Positions 29,773-41,625 of a stretch of 64,000 nt of DNA are shown one piece after another (within the stretch, counting starts at the first letter, position 1; each line of letters begins with the position of its first letter). The position numbers were made by a program, and so were the translations under genes. This DNA comes from Dipylidium caninum (Eukaryota > Platyhelminthes > Cestoda > Cyclophyllidea > Dipylidiidae), in contig QEYB01000713.1 in the NCBI GenBank assembly GCA_017562135.1, positions 619,403 to 683,402 of the forward strand. The letters run 5' to 3'. The notes beneath the pieces are model-generated. The model had not been told where the DNA came from. It saw only the letters and a list, made by a program, of their open reading frames with translations, and made no database searches.

Positions 29773-31558
29773 GTGTGCGGTATATTAACGACTAGTATGT
29801 CCTTGGGAAAGAGTCAAGGGTTGCTGATCCAACTCTCTCATCTCTCACTAATTCGAATGGACTTGGTCGTCATTGCCGTCTGCGGGCAGTTGGTCCCGTG
29901 GCGATGAGACACCTCGGTCTTTCCCGCTTTCCCTCTTTCCTTCGTTCAGTCCTTCCCCACTCCCTCCTTCTCTCCATCACTGAGTCAGCTTTGTATGCCC
30001 CCGCTCAAAATGAGGAGGGAAAGAAGGCTGTGGAGGACAATCTATACCCCGCTTCTTTCTGCCTACGTTTCCGCACAGTTAACGACCTTTTCACAAACTG
30101 GGTAACATGGTTGTCACGGATGGAAGCCTATATGGCACTTGGCATTTCTCGCTTCTCTCCAAGATTAATTAGTGCCTCCGTAGCCGCATGCCTTCTACAA
30201 CCCCTTAGCCTGGGCTGTGGACAGGCTCCTCTTTCGACCTCTGGCCTCTGTGGCTGCTCCGTGGCACTCTAACCCTCTCCCTCCGACTCCCTCAACAAGT
30301 ACGCTTTCCTTATGTCCACCACAGAAACCACCAGTTGCGCATTCTTTCCAACTTCTCTGATTTGGATGAAATTAAAACTCGTCTCGTTCCTCTAAAACCG
30401 CTGATTTTGTTATTGATCTCAAACAACCTGATCCCTACTTCCCCCTCCCTCCTTCTCTCCATCACTGGGTCAGCTTTGTATGCGTCTATGGCGTTTTTTC
30501 CTCTGAGTGGCTTTACCAAAGCTGACACTAGAAACTGCCTCGTGTGCACTGGCAGCTCTGAAGTGGGCGTCTTTGGTGGGAGACTTTCATAGGCAGGCAA
30601 GGATGGAACATGGCGCACATAACTCGTGACTTTCTTCCACCAATGTCCCTTTGACGCAAACAGCACACGCCGATGACTGTCGCACGTCCATGGGACTCAG
30701 TCAACCGGGGAAAAGGAGAGCGGAGGAAGCAAAATGAGCCACTTGACAGCCTTCTCTTGTCGTCCAACTCTCCCCTCCAACATTCGACCTAGTTTGTGCG
30801 CACGCCAGTGTGCTGCAACACTTAGAACTCGTTTTGCAACATCCATATAAGGTGGAGGGGGCATTTCTGGCCCCGCTGCTCTGTGAACTTCTTCCCCTCC
30901 CCACCGAATGACGCTTCCCTCACAGCACCTTCACGCTCACCCTCACGAAGTCGTCTCTAAATGCCTGCTGAGCCTCCCCTCGAAGCCCACAAGCTAGCTA
31001 CTCCGATGCGAATACGCACCATGAAGACTTCCTGAGAGAGACAGAAAGTTGCTCTGACATGAGGGAGTTGCGTGGACTGCCTCAGCCTCATAGGTAGTTG
31101 AGGAAGACTGTCGCTTGAGGGGGGCCAACGCAGCATGAGGGGCAGGAAGACGAGGTTGCTGGTAAGTGGGCCAGGAGAGTCACCATTTTGTATACAAATG
31201 ATGATGCGTGAACGCATAGAGAAGTGAGTGCAAAATGCATGCGAGGAAGTGCATTCAGTCAGCAGACCTCGCCAGTGTACCGAATCGTAATGGGCAGAAG
31301 TTGAGGCCTTCCTCGGAGGCCTCATGTACTGATGCGCGGAGGGAATCGTTTGGAGCTGATGCCTCGTCACGCGAGAAGTGTTTGTGCTATTGTTTGAGGT
31401 AGCTCTGGTAGTTTATTCTCGCGTAGCAGGGAATTCGGAGCACTTGGTTAGGGTCGTGGAAACAAACTTCAAAGAGCATTTGTGGCTGATGTGAGACAAA
31501 CGATAGTCTCTCGCTTCACACCGTCCCCGTCAACTCACCTCATCGCACAGGCTTCCCT

Positions 31559-32904
31559 CCGATGCACAAATTGATTTGGCCAACGTGGAGCATAGGTTCA
31601 AATTGCGTTGGTCAGCCTTATCGCCGAAGTTACAAATCCGAGTAGAGCGCGTTGGCAACGTCAAAATTTCGGCCACTTGTCTCACCTCAACTCGGTCATG
31701 AAATCACTCTGTGCTCTTCACGTTTGACCTATACGAGGAAGGGTTTAAACAGGCATTCTTGAGTTTGCGCAACGTGAAATTGAGAACGTCAGATAATTGT
31801 GTGGCACAGGGACGGGTTCGGAACCTTATGCCAAGTAATTAGTGAACCCTTACTACGAGCATTCTCCCTCTATTGCGACGGGGATGAGGGTCATTGCTGA
31901 GAAGTGGATTCTGTGAGCAAAGTTATGCGGCAACCACGAGGTGGGAGAGAACTGCGTTGCCGCACACTGCGAGGGTGAATGTCTCGGTCTACTTACCTGC
32001 AACAAGTAAAGTGCGCGTGTCGCACTTCGGAGACAGTGCTTCGTCGCACCAATCTCCCTCAATGAAATTCATTGTTTAGCACAAGTCCAGCGATGAGGAT
32101 GCCAAAGGCTGCCTCTTAATTGCGCTGTATATGAAACGAGTAGTCGCACAAGATCTGTCACAGTGGACGCTTTTGCTGACAAGCGCTTCCAGTCATTCAC
32201 ACAGTCACCTCCTCCCACCGTCCGAAATCACCTACCATCACTTGAACCAAAAGCATGGCTGCATTGGTCAAGCCTTTCCACTTCATCTTCGGACATGGTA
32301 GCCGCATAAACAAATTCCAACTCGTTTAGGATAGGCACAAACGTCGTCAACGCAGCCTACGATCAACTCAACTCGTCATGTGAAAGGGGCATTAACACGT
32401 GCATTCACGCTCACAAGCTGAGCAGTGGATCTGATAGCGCTTAAATTAGGCAAGGAATGCTTTTAACTAAAACTCGCTTATTTGTTGACGACACATTGTA
32501 TGAAATTCCTTACCCAAATGCCTGTTACTTTGTCCGATAGCGATTTGAAATGGTAGAGGAAAGGGAGAGGACATTTAGAGTCAGTGGTTGCACGTAAGTC
32601 GTCACGTGATTAGTGCACGTGTTTGGATAGATAGATGGATACGCCCAAGACGTCTTGGCGTAGCATACTCCATCGCGCAGACGGTGACGGCAACTGCAGC
32701 CGGAGCGACTGCTGAAGTGCTACGCAGTGGTTGCCGGTTCCGATGAATCTGTATCGAATGAGTGCACACAAAACTGGCAATGCTGCGTGAGAGGCATCTG
32801 ATTGGTCCTGTTGAGCAGCCAACCAACGATTGTCACGCTGGAGTGCCATCGGTTAGTCGGTCGCACCAGATATCATTGATGCGGCAGCAAGTTAGGAAAG
32901 CACC
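31559..32904. other. Interval between cassette copy A and the fucosyltransferase gene
   Basis: Homology to copy B fades at about 31558. The rest should hold the fucosyltransferase promoter. I see no TATA box at a convincing distance and no gene-like ORF. Confidence 0.4.
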
Positions 32905-35900
32905 ATGACATCATGCTCCTTTTACTCCTCGTGCTTCGACTGGGTGCTTTTTGCTCTCATCGTCTTGTGTGTCTTATGGTCATATCTCCCCAACATGCGT
33001 AATGATGGCGGCAATGTCTTCCTGCAGACGCATACATCCTTCGACGAGAATGCGACGGGACAACACCCCTACCAGCACGCTATAAACCAGCTCGAGTGGA
33101 TATCCTCATTCTCCCACAATGAGGTAAAGCATACAGCTACCAGTGAAGAGGTCATTGGCAAAATAGTACGAATTCTAACACACTATGGGAGATGTATACA
33201 TCAAACTATTATGACTTCTTTAGAGCGACCTATCCCTTGTGCGACCACCCAAGATCTACTACGACAGACGTCTACTCTACCATGTCACCGATTCCCACGG
33301 GTGTCGTTATAATTGCAGCTTTACCGACAGGTTGGAAGAACTTGATGCGGGTGACATAGCGGTATTCTCGGAGCCGTTCTTCAACGTGAAAACAGGGTAT
33401 ATGAAGGAGAAGGGAGTCTTCATCGCATTTGAGTCTGTCGAGAGTCCTGTGCATATGAGGAGATTGTCTGGTAATCAACTCCACCAAGTAAGCATTTTAG
33501 TCCCCTAGGGTGGACTTGAATAACAGCAGATCCGCAGGCTTTCACGTTTGAGTGCGCAGCCATAGTTCAATGCTTAGCCAATTCACCTCGCTGGTCATCC
33601 GCCTCAGCAATGGCAGAAGAGTTGTTGTCTTAACCGACACGGTTCAGCCGCCATACTCTGAAGACGATGATGCCAACGTGTGGTGAGGTCACTGTGATAT
33701 GTCAGGCAAAGCACCGGCAATGGAGCTTGCCAAAATGCAGTGACGAAAACTTCTCTTCCTTCGTACCACACCCTCACTTCTCTCCTCTCTATGCTGTCCT
33801 CACAAACGTTAGCATCAGCATCCTCATAGTGTGGATGACTCGTGTCTGTTAAGAAAATAACTGAGTGGCCAGTGGTAATGCGAGTACAATTTGCAGGGAA
33901 GAGAAATGCGTGGTTACAACTTGGACTGAAAACTTGTATCGCTTCAATAAGTTTGGACCCTCAGTTTTAAAAAAACGTGAAACGGACGACCCCGTGAATT
34001 GGACTAGAAGAGGGCCGTGCGAGGATCTGTGAATACCGCCCTCGGTCATGTTGCACGGCAGCGTTTCGGCAACTTCAACCGGGTCAATAGCCTCCCTGCT
34101 TTTTCAGGTGGACCTGTTCATCACGTACATGCCGTGGTCACAAGTGCCCTACATGTACCCGATGTTCCTGCCAACAAAACACCCGAAATATCCTTTCAAA
34201 AGCAATGAAATAGCGACCCTGCTGGCCAGGAGTAACAGTCATCTGCTGCCGCGGCATCACAAGAGGCGGAAGAAGTTGCTTGCCTGGATGGTGTCCAACG
34301 CCGACGCAAAAAACAACAGATGGGAATTCGCACAATTGATCTCTCAATTGGTCAAGGTAAGTGGATCAGACGGGAGTGCACCGGTGGAATCAGCAGGGGG
34401 GGGAGGGGAATAACATCGGCAGATGAGCGTGAGCAAACGAATAGACGCGAAGAAGGAAGTGAGCAGGTCTAAGAGTGTTTTATTTAGGTGGATGTATACG
34501 GCGGAATCGGGATGGAGACGCCGCCGGGTCGGGACGCATTTCAGTGGCTCTCGGAGCACTACAAGTTCTACTTGGCCTTCGAAAACTCTAACTGCAAGTA
34601 CTACATAACCGAGAAGGCGACCTCCAATGCTCTGAGGTAACGGGACCCAAGATGAGGTCTGAAGCCTGGTGTGAGTGGTGGAGGACAATGTCAATGAATT
34701 GTAGGGATTCGGTGATAACGAGCGGGTGGATGAGCATAGACTGTTAGTGGAAAATGTAACAACCAAACAACCGCACAGACTGGGCAAGAGTTGTAGATGG
34801 ATTTTGCGGTGTAGCATTAGTTGAAGAGTAACAGATTTCATGAGGTCTGCATTATCAGAGGTCGAGTTGGTCCTCGTCTCTATCTCATGAAGCGACAAGG
34901 CGCCTCATCGCGATTTCTAGCATTGCCCAGTTGGCTCACTTCCCGAAAACTGGAAGCCAAGGTGGGTAAAGCAATGTCCTCCACCTTAGCAGGTATGGAA
35001 TGGTTCCTGTCGTTTTGGGTGCCCGCAGGCAGGATTATGTCAATCTGCTTCCACCCCACTCCTACATCAACGTGGACGACTTCAAGTCAATTCGCCAACT
35101 CTCCAACCATCTGCTATACCTGGACAACAATGACACTGCTTACGCCGAGTACTTCGCATGGAGGGAGCTCGGCGTAATCTATGCAAGTTACCTCACGATT
35201 TCAATAACTCTTCCCTTCACAAACGGTGCCGTCTAAAACAGGCGAATTTTACGTCACTGCCAGTTGTCTTCTTCACTTTGACGACAATGATATCACTTCC
35301 ACGAGTCGCTCCATTTGAGGTAACGCGAAGAAATGTGGGCTAGTTAACAAAGTGCAGCAGGGCGACGGTATAGCAGTTGCCACTACACACCGGTTTGCCC
35401 TAATTCGATGTGTTTGAATTTTATCATGACAACTCTTTTTCCCTAGACAGATTTTAATTCTCATGAGCAGCTAGAGAGAGGCAAATTGAATGAACACGCA
35501 TTGTTGTTGGCAACTTAGGAAACCCTCTGCATCTGATTTGCCTCATCTGTAGAAGGACTTGAATTTCACCGACGAATGTGCTCTACAAGATGTGGAGAAT
35601 CACGAGATGCGACGATATCGTAGCTGTTGATCCGTACCACTTTGCCCAAATTTGGTGTCTCTAAATTTCATTATTGGCAACTCATTTCACATTGGCAGAG
35701 ATGGGTTCGGAAGAGTGTCCACGGTACAGATCGCTCTTAAGTTGATCTTTGTCTGTGAGGAAGCAAATTATTGTGTATTAAATGTTGCTCCTAGGTCGAA
35801 AGGAGACTCGACTGCCGTCTCTGTGGGTTCATGCATCACCTCAACGCAGGCTTGGTGACGCTCAAGAAGTATTCGCCAGACCTGTTCGTAGACCCCACTC

Positions 35901-35938
35901 AGTTGTGCTTCTACCGCGAGTTACTACCATTAATGTGA
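32905..35938 (+). CDS. Alpha-1,3-fucosyltransferase-like protein (GT10)
   Basis: The enzyme would move fucose from GDP-fucose to N-acetylglucosamine-containing glycans in the Golgi. Exons are 32905-33123, 33224-33487, 34108-34356, 34488-34636, 34993-35173 and 35795-35938, phases agree, and the product is about 401 residues, a normal GT10 length. Residues 13-28 form a type II membrane anchor. Exon 2 has the GT10 N-terminal domain ending in the ESPVHMRRL segment. Exon 3 has FITYMPWSQVPYMYP, in the position of the usual TYR-DSD motif. Exon 4 encodes VDVYGGIG and the donor-binding YKFYLAFENSNCKYYITEK (269-287). Exon 5 has VPVVLGARRQDY and the SYINVDDF motif. The last exon gives the DCRLCGFMHHL cysteine motif typical of family ends. 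The donor at 35173 (GTAATC) is weak, so this junction is the least certain. Confidence 0.85.
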
Positions 35939-36068
35939 ACCCAACTCGCCACATCTCCAATCTTCCTACGACCTCTCTTACCCTCCCATATTCTCTCGCC
36001 TCTTGTCACCCTCGTTGCACCGCGGTTGTAATGGAGCTCTCGTCTTGATTCCTTACTCTCGTAGGCTG

Positions 36069-36074
36069 AATAAA
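36069..36074 (+). terminator. Polyadenylation signal of the fucosyltransferase gene
   Basis: AATAAA lies about 130 bases beyond the predicted stop codon. Confidence 0.65.
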
Positions 36075-36554
36075 TTCGTGGCGAGTGGTTGAAAGTTTGT
36101 ACACATTCCTCTAGGATGAGACAACAACATATTTGGGAGTGACAGACGCTCAGTCACTGTAAAAAGGTAAATTCAGTCACAGTGGCGCTTTTGACGACCT
36201 ACAATCAGAGATCAAGTCGCAGTCGTGTCGGTTGACCAAGCCAGGAAGCATAGGAGCAGACATGGAATGTTCGTACACTCCAACTATCGTGGAAGTTCTG
36301 CAGCACACATGACCACAAGCGATTATTCTCGCAAACACTAAAAATAGCCCCTTTCTCCCTCGACGCACTTTCATAAGCTGAGTGACTTCGCTGCAGGTTT
36401 AATTGATGTTAGCACATACGGAATCAACGAACTCGTTTATTTGCTCGTGGGGAACAAACGTGAGGCATAAGAGAAAATTAAGCTTGGCAGCCTTATCGCC
36501 ATAAGTATAAAAGAGTTTCTGTTCACCTTCCCCAACGGTTTAGATACGAACAAT

Positions 36555-36985
36555 GTAACTGCGGCACGTGTTGACATCCCAGTCTTCACAGCATAGCGAC
36601 TGAACCGCGTCAGTTGTGAAAACAACTCTTCGGCCATTGCTGAGGCAGATGAGTGGCGGGATGAACTGGCCGAGCATTGAACTACGGCTTCGAGGACAAA
36701 TGAAGGCCCGACACCGCGCTCCCCCACCCGAGAGCAGGCAGATCTGCTGCAAGTCAGATTCACCCTCGGGGACTAAAGTGTTTACGTGGTGAAGTGGACA
36801 CCCAGACAATCTCCTCATATGCACAGGACTCTTGACAGGAGAAAATGCGACGGAGACTCTGTTTTCCTTCAAATACTGTGATGCCACGTCGTAGAACGGC
36901 TTGGACAATGTCGCTATGTCTGCCACGCTAAATACCCCATCTAGAAGAGGTGTTCCTTTGTCGGCAGGACAGTCAATTGTAAGGA
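36555..36985 (-). pseudogene. Inverted relic of fucosyltransferase exon 2 and intron 2
   Basis: The minus strand aligns with about 33300-33690 of the fucosyltransferase gene. It covers the end of exon 2 (the shared block SPVHMRRLSG is unmistakable) and continues well into what is intron 2 in the intact gene, including the GTAAAC donor position. Because intron sequence is included, this is a DNA-level inverted duplication, not a retrocopy. The flanks on both sides do not match the gene. One long frame (36540-36992) happens to stay open through the former intron, but with no upstream or downstream exons it cannot make a fucosyltransferase. Confidence 0.8.
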
Positions 36986-37529
36986 CACTCACTGACTTGC
37001 GTGTCTATACAGTGAGTTGGCGTTGGAAGTGCCCCTCTCCCAGTCAGTTCCTGTTCCCTAGTCAAGCTGCCTCAAGGAGCCTCACGCAGACCACACATCT
37101 CACCTACTCTCGTGTTCTCAACAAGGTGAAGCGGGACAACAGGAAGAGGTGCTCGGTGAAATCAAAGTCCTGTTTTTCACTTCACCTGACTCTCCACATC
37201 CCACATCCTCGCATGTCTACATGCTCGCTTCCAACACGATAGTTAGGGCGAAGGCTAATAATCAGTCGTTGTAATATTCTCCGAAAGGCCAGACGTCGTA
37301 GGCAGGAAGAAAGTTGCCTGGGATGGACTGCTCCCCTTTTCCTCGTCTTGCTAGTTTGCATCACAGATTTGTCATAATTTTCGTAGCGTACGATTTAAAT
37401 AATGTCCCAGATGTACTGTACTGTTTTCAACAATGTTTCCGAATTGGTAAATAAACATCATATGAGCTTCGCGGAGACTGTGCCAACTGTTTATGCGGGT
37501 GATACGCCGCCATCTCCTTAACTTCGAGA

Positions 37530-37990
37530 TTAAAAGCCTGCTCCTACGGTAGATGCGAAGATTACCCAGACCATGGTAAACGCGCCATTGGCGGCGATGG
37601 TAGTCAATTTTATTTTCTCAGTTCACAATACGATCGCTCCCAGTATCTGGAATGCAATCCACGTGAAGTAATCTGCACTGTTCTGTACCGTCCCAAGTAC
37701 ACTAAGGGTGCCATCGCGGAACTTCCGAGGAAGTGCAATAAAGCAATAACCACGGCGCCCGTGCTTTTGCCAGCGCTAGCCTCCCTGGAGTTTTGACCAA
37801 ACAAAGCCAAAACCCCGAGGCTCGAAAGGCCACACACGAGCAGGCTATGCGTGTTTCGAAGTGGAAGCAGAAGGCTGAGGAGGCTGAAAGAAAGGCGAAG
37901 ATGGATGAACTAAAGAAAAAGCCTAAATCGGCAACTGGGCAGAAACACCAGAAAAGAGTGCAAGGAAGACCAACATACCTACTCAGAAGG
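37530..37990 (+). pseudogene. Intronless broken copy of ribosomal protein eL24 (RPL24)
   Basis: The frame from 37530 reads KACSYGRCEDYPDHGKRA, then a degenerate stretch, then NPREVICTVLYRPKYTKG, matching the N-terminal half of eL24 (human YPGHGRR...NPRQINWTVLYRRKHKKG). A single-base frame change at about 37752-37760 moves the match to the next frame, where RAFASASLPGVLTKQSQNPE and EARKATHEQAM continue the eL24 C-terminal half. Together about 150 codons are covered, close to the 157 of human eL24, with no intron. The start codon is lost (TTA at 37530). This is best explained as a processed pseudogene. The basic C-terminus fades around 37990. Confidence 0.85.
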
Positions 37991-39666
37991 TTAGCAGGCT
38001 GTTCTAATCTAGAGTCAGTCCTATTCTTCATTAAATTGCACAAATGTCTAGTCATTGACAACCTTTGCCCGTGAGATAGAGGATGGCACGCAACTCACAT
38101 TGAAGTAGGAACTGCAAAAGCGCTCCCTGGGCCCCCGTCGTGCCTCCTATGTGGGTTATGAATCATATCGCTGTTCGGGCTTATTCCTAGTAGGTTTTCT
38201 CTTTTCTTTTAGGGCTGGTCTGTTTTTCATCAATACGTGGGAGTTTTTCGTCCAGGCTTTTTCTCGTATCCACAAATCGGTATGGAGATGTCACTATTGG
38301 AGTTGGGGTTGCTGGCTTTCTTTCCGGCCCTTCGGCGAACCTAGGTAGACTGGGATCATGCGCGAAGCTGAGATGTGGGTAAGTCTAGTCCTACCACAGA
38401 GCAGGCAGTCCAAAGGGGTTCTATTGCTGCCGTCGACAGGCCAGTACTCATAAACTACCAACACCCTAGTGTCGAGTTAGTGGTTGGAGGTCCTCTTTCT
38501 CTAACCACAGGTTCTTTGTGCTCTGGGCCTCTGCCTTTGAGCAGCACTGCCTACGTGGGCGCGTTTACCATTTATGCGGGCATCACAAACGAAAGTGAGA
38601 TACCCGTTTTTCACTTTCGTTCTCCGAAGGCTTGGGAGACCACTGATTTCCTTTTGCTAATTTCGTTGAGGTAGTGTGTCTTTGGATGAGCTCAATGGGG
38701 ACCCATTCTGGTGTGGTTACAGTGACGGGGGAATGGGGTCGTCTTCTGTGGTATTCTGAATTCTTTTTATACTGCATCAACCCCTAAAATGAATGTATCT
38801 GCTTTTGGACCTAACAATTTAGCTATCTGATTTCGGCCACCTCATTCTCTCACTGATTGAAATAACCACTCAAATTCGACGTCGTCTTAGTCTCTCTGAT
38901 GTGAATTTTCTTACGTCCCCAAGGTTAGGCCTGGCCTTGAGGTTTGGAAAAGTGCATAATCATAAGCACAAGACTGGTCGTGTGCGGTGTCTTGCGTTGA
39001 GTATGACATAGTAGACGCCGTTGTCGGAGGGCGCGAAGAACCTAGAGAACAGCAGTCATGCAGCTTACTCCTACTTTTCTAATTAAAATTTAGAAAAAAA
39101 GAGAAAAGTGGATACTGAAGGAGGAAGGGATGCAATGCCGTTTTATACGTGATTGAGCTGTAATTCGTGTACCGGAGACATTGTTGGGTCCACACGGCTG
39201 TGGAGTGGGTATATGAGGGACTCACCGGGTCCCGGTGTTATCATGACACTTTAATGAGAACTTCCTCCACTCCACAGTACATTTGGCTACAGCCTTCCTC
39301 TTTTAGCCAGGCGCGTTGGAGGGGAGGGTTCTGGGACCGCCTCTGGTCCTTCTTTTCAAGCGGTCTCTCCTTCACTCTGTCTTACCGTCGGGAAGACTTT
39401 GACCGTTGCCATGGAAGGGATACCTAAACACGGTGATTTGCGTGCATACCACGCGGGTCCTTCTTAAGTCACTTTGATAAGGGAGTAGGGACAATAAAGC
39501 ATGCCTTGTTGAGGGAATTGAAGCCGTACCCTAACTCGATTACACTATAGTCTACAGTGAGTGACTGGTACTGATGCTTAGGCCCCATATTGCGCCTTGT
39601 TATTATTACATGCCGTGGTGAAAACTCCTGCTGAGTTCAGTCAGTGTGAGGGTGGGAATAACCACG
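37991..39666. other. Interval between the eL24 pseudogene and the GT31 gene
   Basis: No protein domain is recognisable. A pyrimidine-rich stretch lies at 38190-38220, and short ORFs at 38151-38348, 38375-38674 and 39167-39427 have no supporting context. The GT31 promoter presumably lies at the right end. Confidence 0.4.
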
Positions 39667-41433
39667 ATGAGACGTGTTACAGGCGCTCTCGACAGAAAAT
39701 TATCCTTACTAGCTCCCAGACTCCGTGTCTGCCCTCGACTCCGCTCCTTTCCCTGCCTCCTTGCTGTGCTTACGACGTTCTTTTTGGTTACAATAACAAC
39801 GGTTGGGAGGTTGCATCTTCTCCACACTGTTTCCAATCTCACTACGACTTCACGAGTGGATTGTGTGTGGAACAGGACTATTACTCTCAATAAACAAGGC
39901 CAATACAACATTAGTCTTGGATACAGTGGAGTGATTGTGGGGATTTCAGACCCACCTCCACCTACCATCATCGAGGCGAAGGTGAAGCGGGGTGGAACGA
40001 AGAGACCTGTGACTTTCGAGCAGTTGGCAGATATTCCAGACAAGGAGTGGCTACGTTCCTTTGATCGCTCTGTCTACCAACTCTACCCTCAGACAGGACC
40101 CGTCGGTGAGGCGATGAGGAGGATTCTTGCGGGATTACCGCTTATTCAGGTAGGTATTCTTGCCTCTCCTGCAGGAATCCTGGCTTCCAAAGTACCACAA
40201 TCCATGTGCTAGTGCACTTGGAGCCTTGCCAGCGATAATTGCGGAAGTAGTGAAGCCGTCACGAGTGGCCTTTCATCCATCTTATCCAAAATACCGTCTC
40301 TAATTCACGTTGAGTGATGGTCAGAGCGAAGTGTATGTGACAAACTGTGACCTTCGAAATCTTGAAAATGTTTTGAACTATTAACGGACACATGAAGAAG
40401 AAGAAGAAGAAGGAGAGGAAGGAGAGGAAGAGGAAGAAGAAAAAGTCTTTTCCTTATATTTTCCAATGTACCTCTTATCAAGGTTTAACCACTCCGTTTG
40501 CCTTTCAAGGAACCTATTTACAATCCTCCACTGCGATTTCTTCGTGTACCGTCAGGCACTTGTCCTCCACTGACACCAGAACAGGCGATAAATAAAAAAA
40601 AGAAGCACAAATTGCCAGTCCATGATGTGGTTATCATCTATAAGTCGGCGGTGTACAATTTTGGGGAACGAGAGCAACTGCGTGGACTTTACCACCTTAA
40701 CAAATCCAATCTTCACATGCACTTAGTTTTCTCCATCGGACTGCCGCGCACTACTGGGAGTAACACTTTCCACCGCGATGGATTTAATGTTACCCTCAAG
40801 GCAAGAGCAGGAAAGAGGTTGGTAGAGAATCACCAGAACCCAAATTTCACCAGAACGTCGTTAGACAAAGAGATGAGGAGGTATTCAGACCTCCTGATCG
40901 GTGACTATGAGGACACATATTACAATCTGACATTGAAACTCTTCCACACTTTCCAATGGGCTGCTCGATTCTGTCGGCCCTACCGCCCTACCTTCGTCTT
41001 TCTCGACGATGACTATACTGTTAACATACCGAGGTTGATGGAGTTCATGGCAACTAGGACGGCGGAACAGCGTGAGGTGTTGGGCCATGGATTGTCAGTG
41101 GCCTTCAACCTCGTTCATCGTGACCGCTCGCGTTATCCTCAATGGGCCTTTTCCAAGCGCGAAGTGCCTTGGCCAGTCCATCCGAGACAGCACCTCGGCA
41201 TTTTCAGCATATGGAGTTACCGCCACGTGCACAACATGGCTCTGGCAATGCACTTCACTAAGCCTCTGGTAATCGACGACACGTGGCTCGCAATGGTGCA
41301 GATGAAGCTCAACACAACCTTCACCACAATCGAAGGTATGTTTCTCAACCTGCAACGCCATCCGCGTGCCACATGTCGGGAGCTCTTTTTTGCTCCGACA
41401 CATGAATTCATCAAGCGCAAATGCCCTTTGTAG
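39667..41433 (+). CDS. GT31 beta-1,3-galactosyltransferase-like type II membrane protein
   Basis: GT31 enzymes add galactose or N-acetylhexosamine in beta-1,3 linkage in the Golgi. Two exons (39667-40149 and 40510-41433, phase 0, CAG/GTAGGT donor) encode about 468 residues. A membrane anchor spans residues 28-46. The catalytic domain shows the family order: EMRRYSDLL then GDYEDTYYNLTLK, an aromatic WAARFC segment, the metal-binding DDD in VFLDDDY at about 327-329, a YPQWAFSKREVPWP acceptor-site region, and a late SYRHVHNMALAMHFTKP and DDTW. A lysine-rich insert (NKKKKHK) follows the EPIYNPP start of exon 2. The frame open before 39667 extends to a GTG at 39646, but the first ATG is at 39667. 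Copy two of this gene lies 8 kb downstream, broken, with the intron in the same place. No canonical AATAAA follows closely. Confidence 0.88.
40394..40444 (+). repeat. GAA/GGA polypurine tract in the GT31 intron
   Basis: About 50 bases of uninterrupted purine built from GAA and GGA units lie in the single intron, 65 bases before the acceptor. Confidence 0.95.
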
Positions 41434-41574
41434 GAAAATATTGTCATCGTGTGTAACCCCCCCCCCCCTCCAAATATACCAAAATTGTCGTAGACTTTAT
41501 GAGTTATAAGAGGGGCGCTCTCGTGAGCCGCGTCTGGTGGGTTGTTCTCGTCATGCATGTCAAAATGCCAACAA

Positions 41575-41625
41575 GGGGGCGGGGCGGGGCGGGGCGGGGC
41601 GGGGCGGGCGAGGCGGGCGGGGCGC
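41575..41625 (+). repeat. GGGGC tandem array with G-quadruplex pattern
   Basis: At least six runs of four or five G are separated by single C, followed by GGGC and GGGG variants. The spacing satisfies the G-quadruplex pattern (four or more runs of at least three G with one-base loops). It starts about 140 bases past the GT31 stop codon, so it may lie in the 3' UTR. Confidence 0.9.

Larger units (their letters stand above)
28690..31558 (+). repeat. Duplicated cassette, copy A (core plus one arm)
   Basis: Bases 28690-30705 match the core of copy B (59080-61465) and 30690-31558 match its right arm in the same orientation. The 30690-31480 part is also the reverse complement of the left arm of copy B. 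The core ends are themselves inverted repeats: TGAGTCCCATGGGCGTACGA at the left, and at the right the reverse complement of nearly the same 20 bases (about 30684-30703). No target-site duplication is visible. The core carries a TATA box, a secreted-protein ORF and a polyadenylation signal, and a 37-base direct repeat (29962-29998 and 30447-30483). Copy A lacks the left arm seen in copy B. Confidence 0.85.

Noticed and set aside
30310..30666. 118-codon minus-strand ORF in cassette copy A
   Set aside because: It is interrupted in copy B, has no domain, and overlaps an internal direct repeat.
28690..30705. Idea that the cassette core is a classical DNA transposon
   Set aside because: It has about 20-base inverted ends, but I see no transposase-like frame and no target-site duplication. 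I report it as a duplicated unit only.
30957..31370. 137-codon minus-strand ORF shared in part with the plus-strand frame at 58141-58515
   Set aside because: The shared peptide reflects the duplicated DNA. The frames diverge through indels in the other copies, so there is no sign of coding constraint.
34344..34898. 184-codon minus-strand ORF
   Set aside because: It is antisense to fucosyltransferase exon 4 and flanking introns, and the plus strand carries clear GT10 motifs with matching splice phases.
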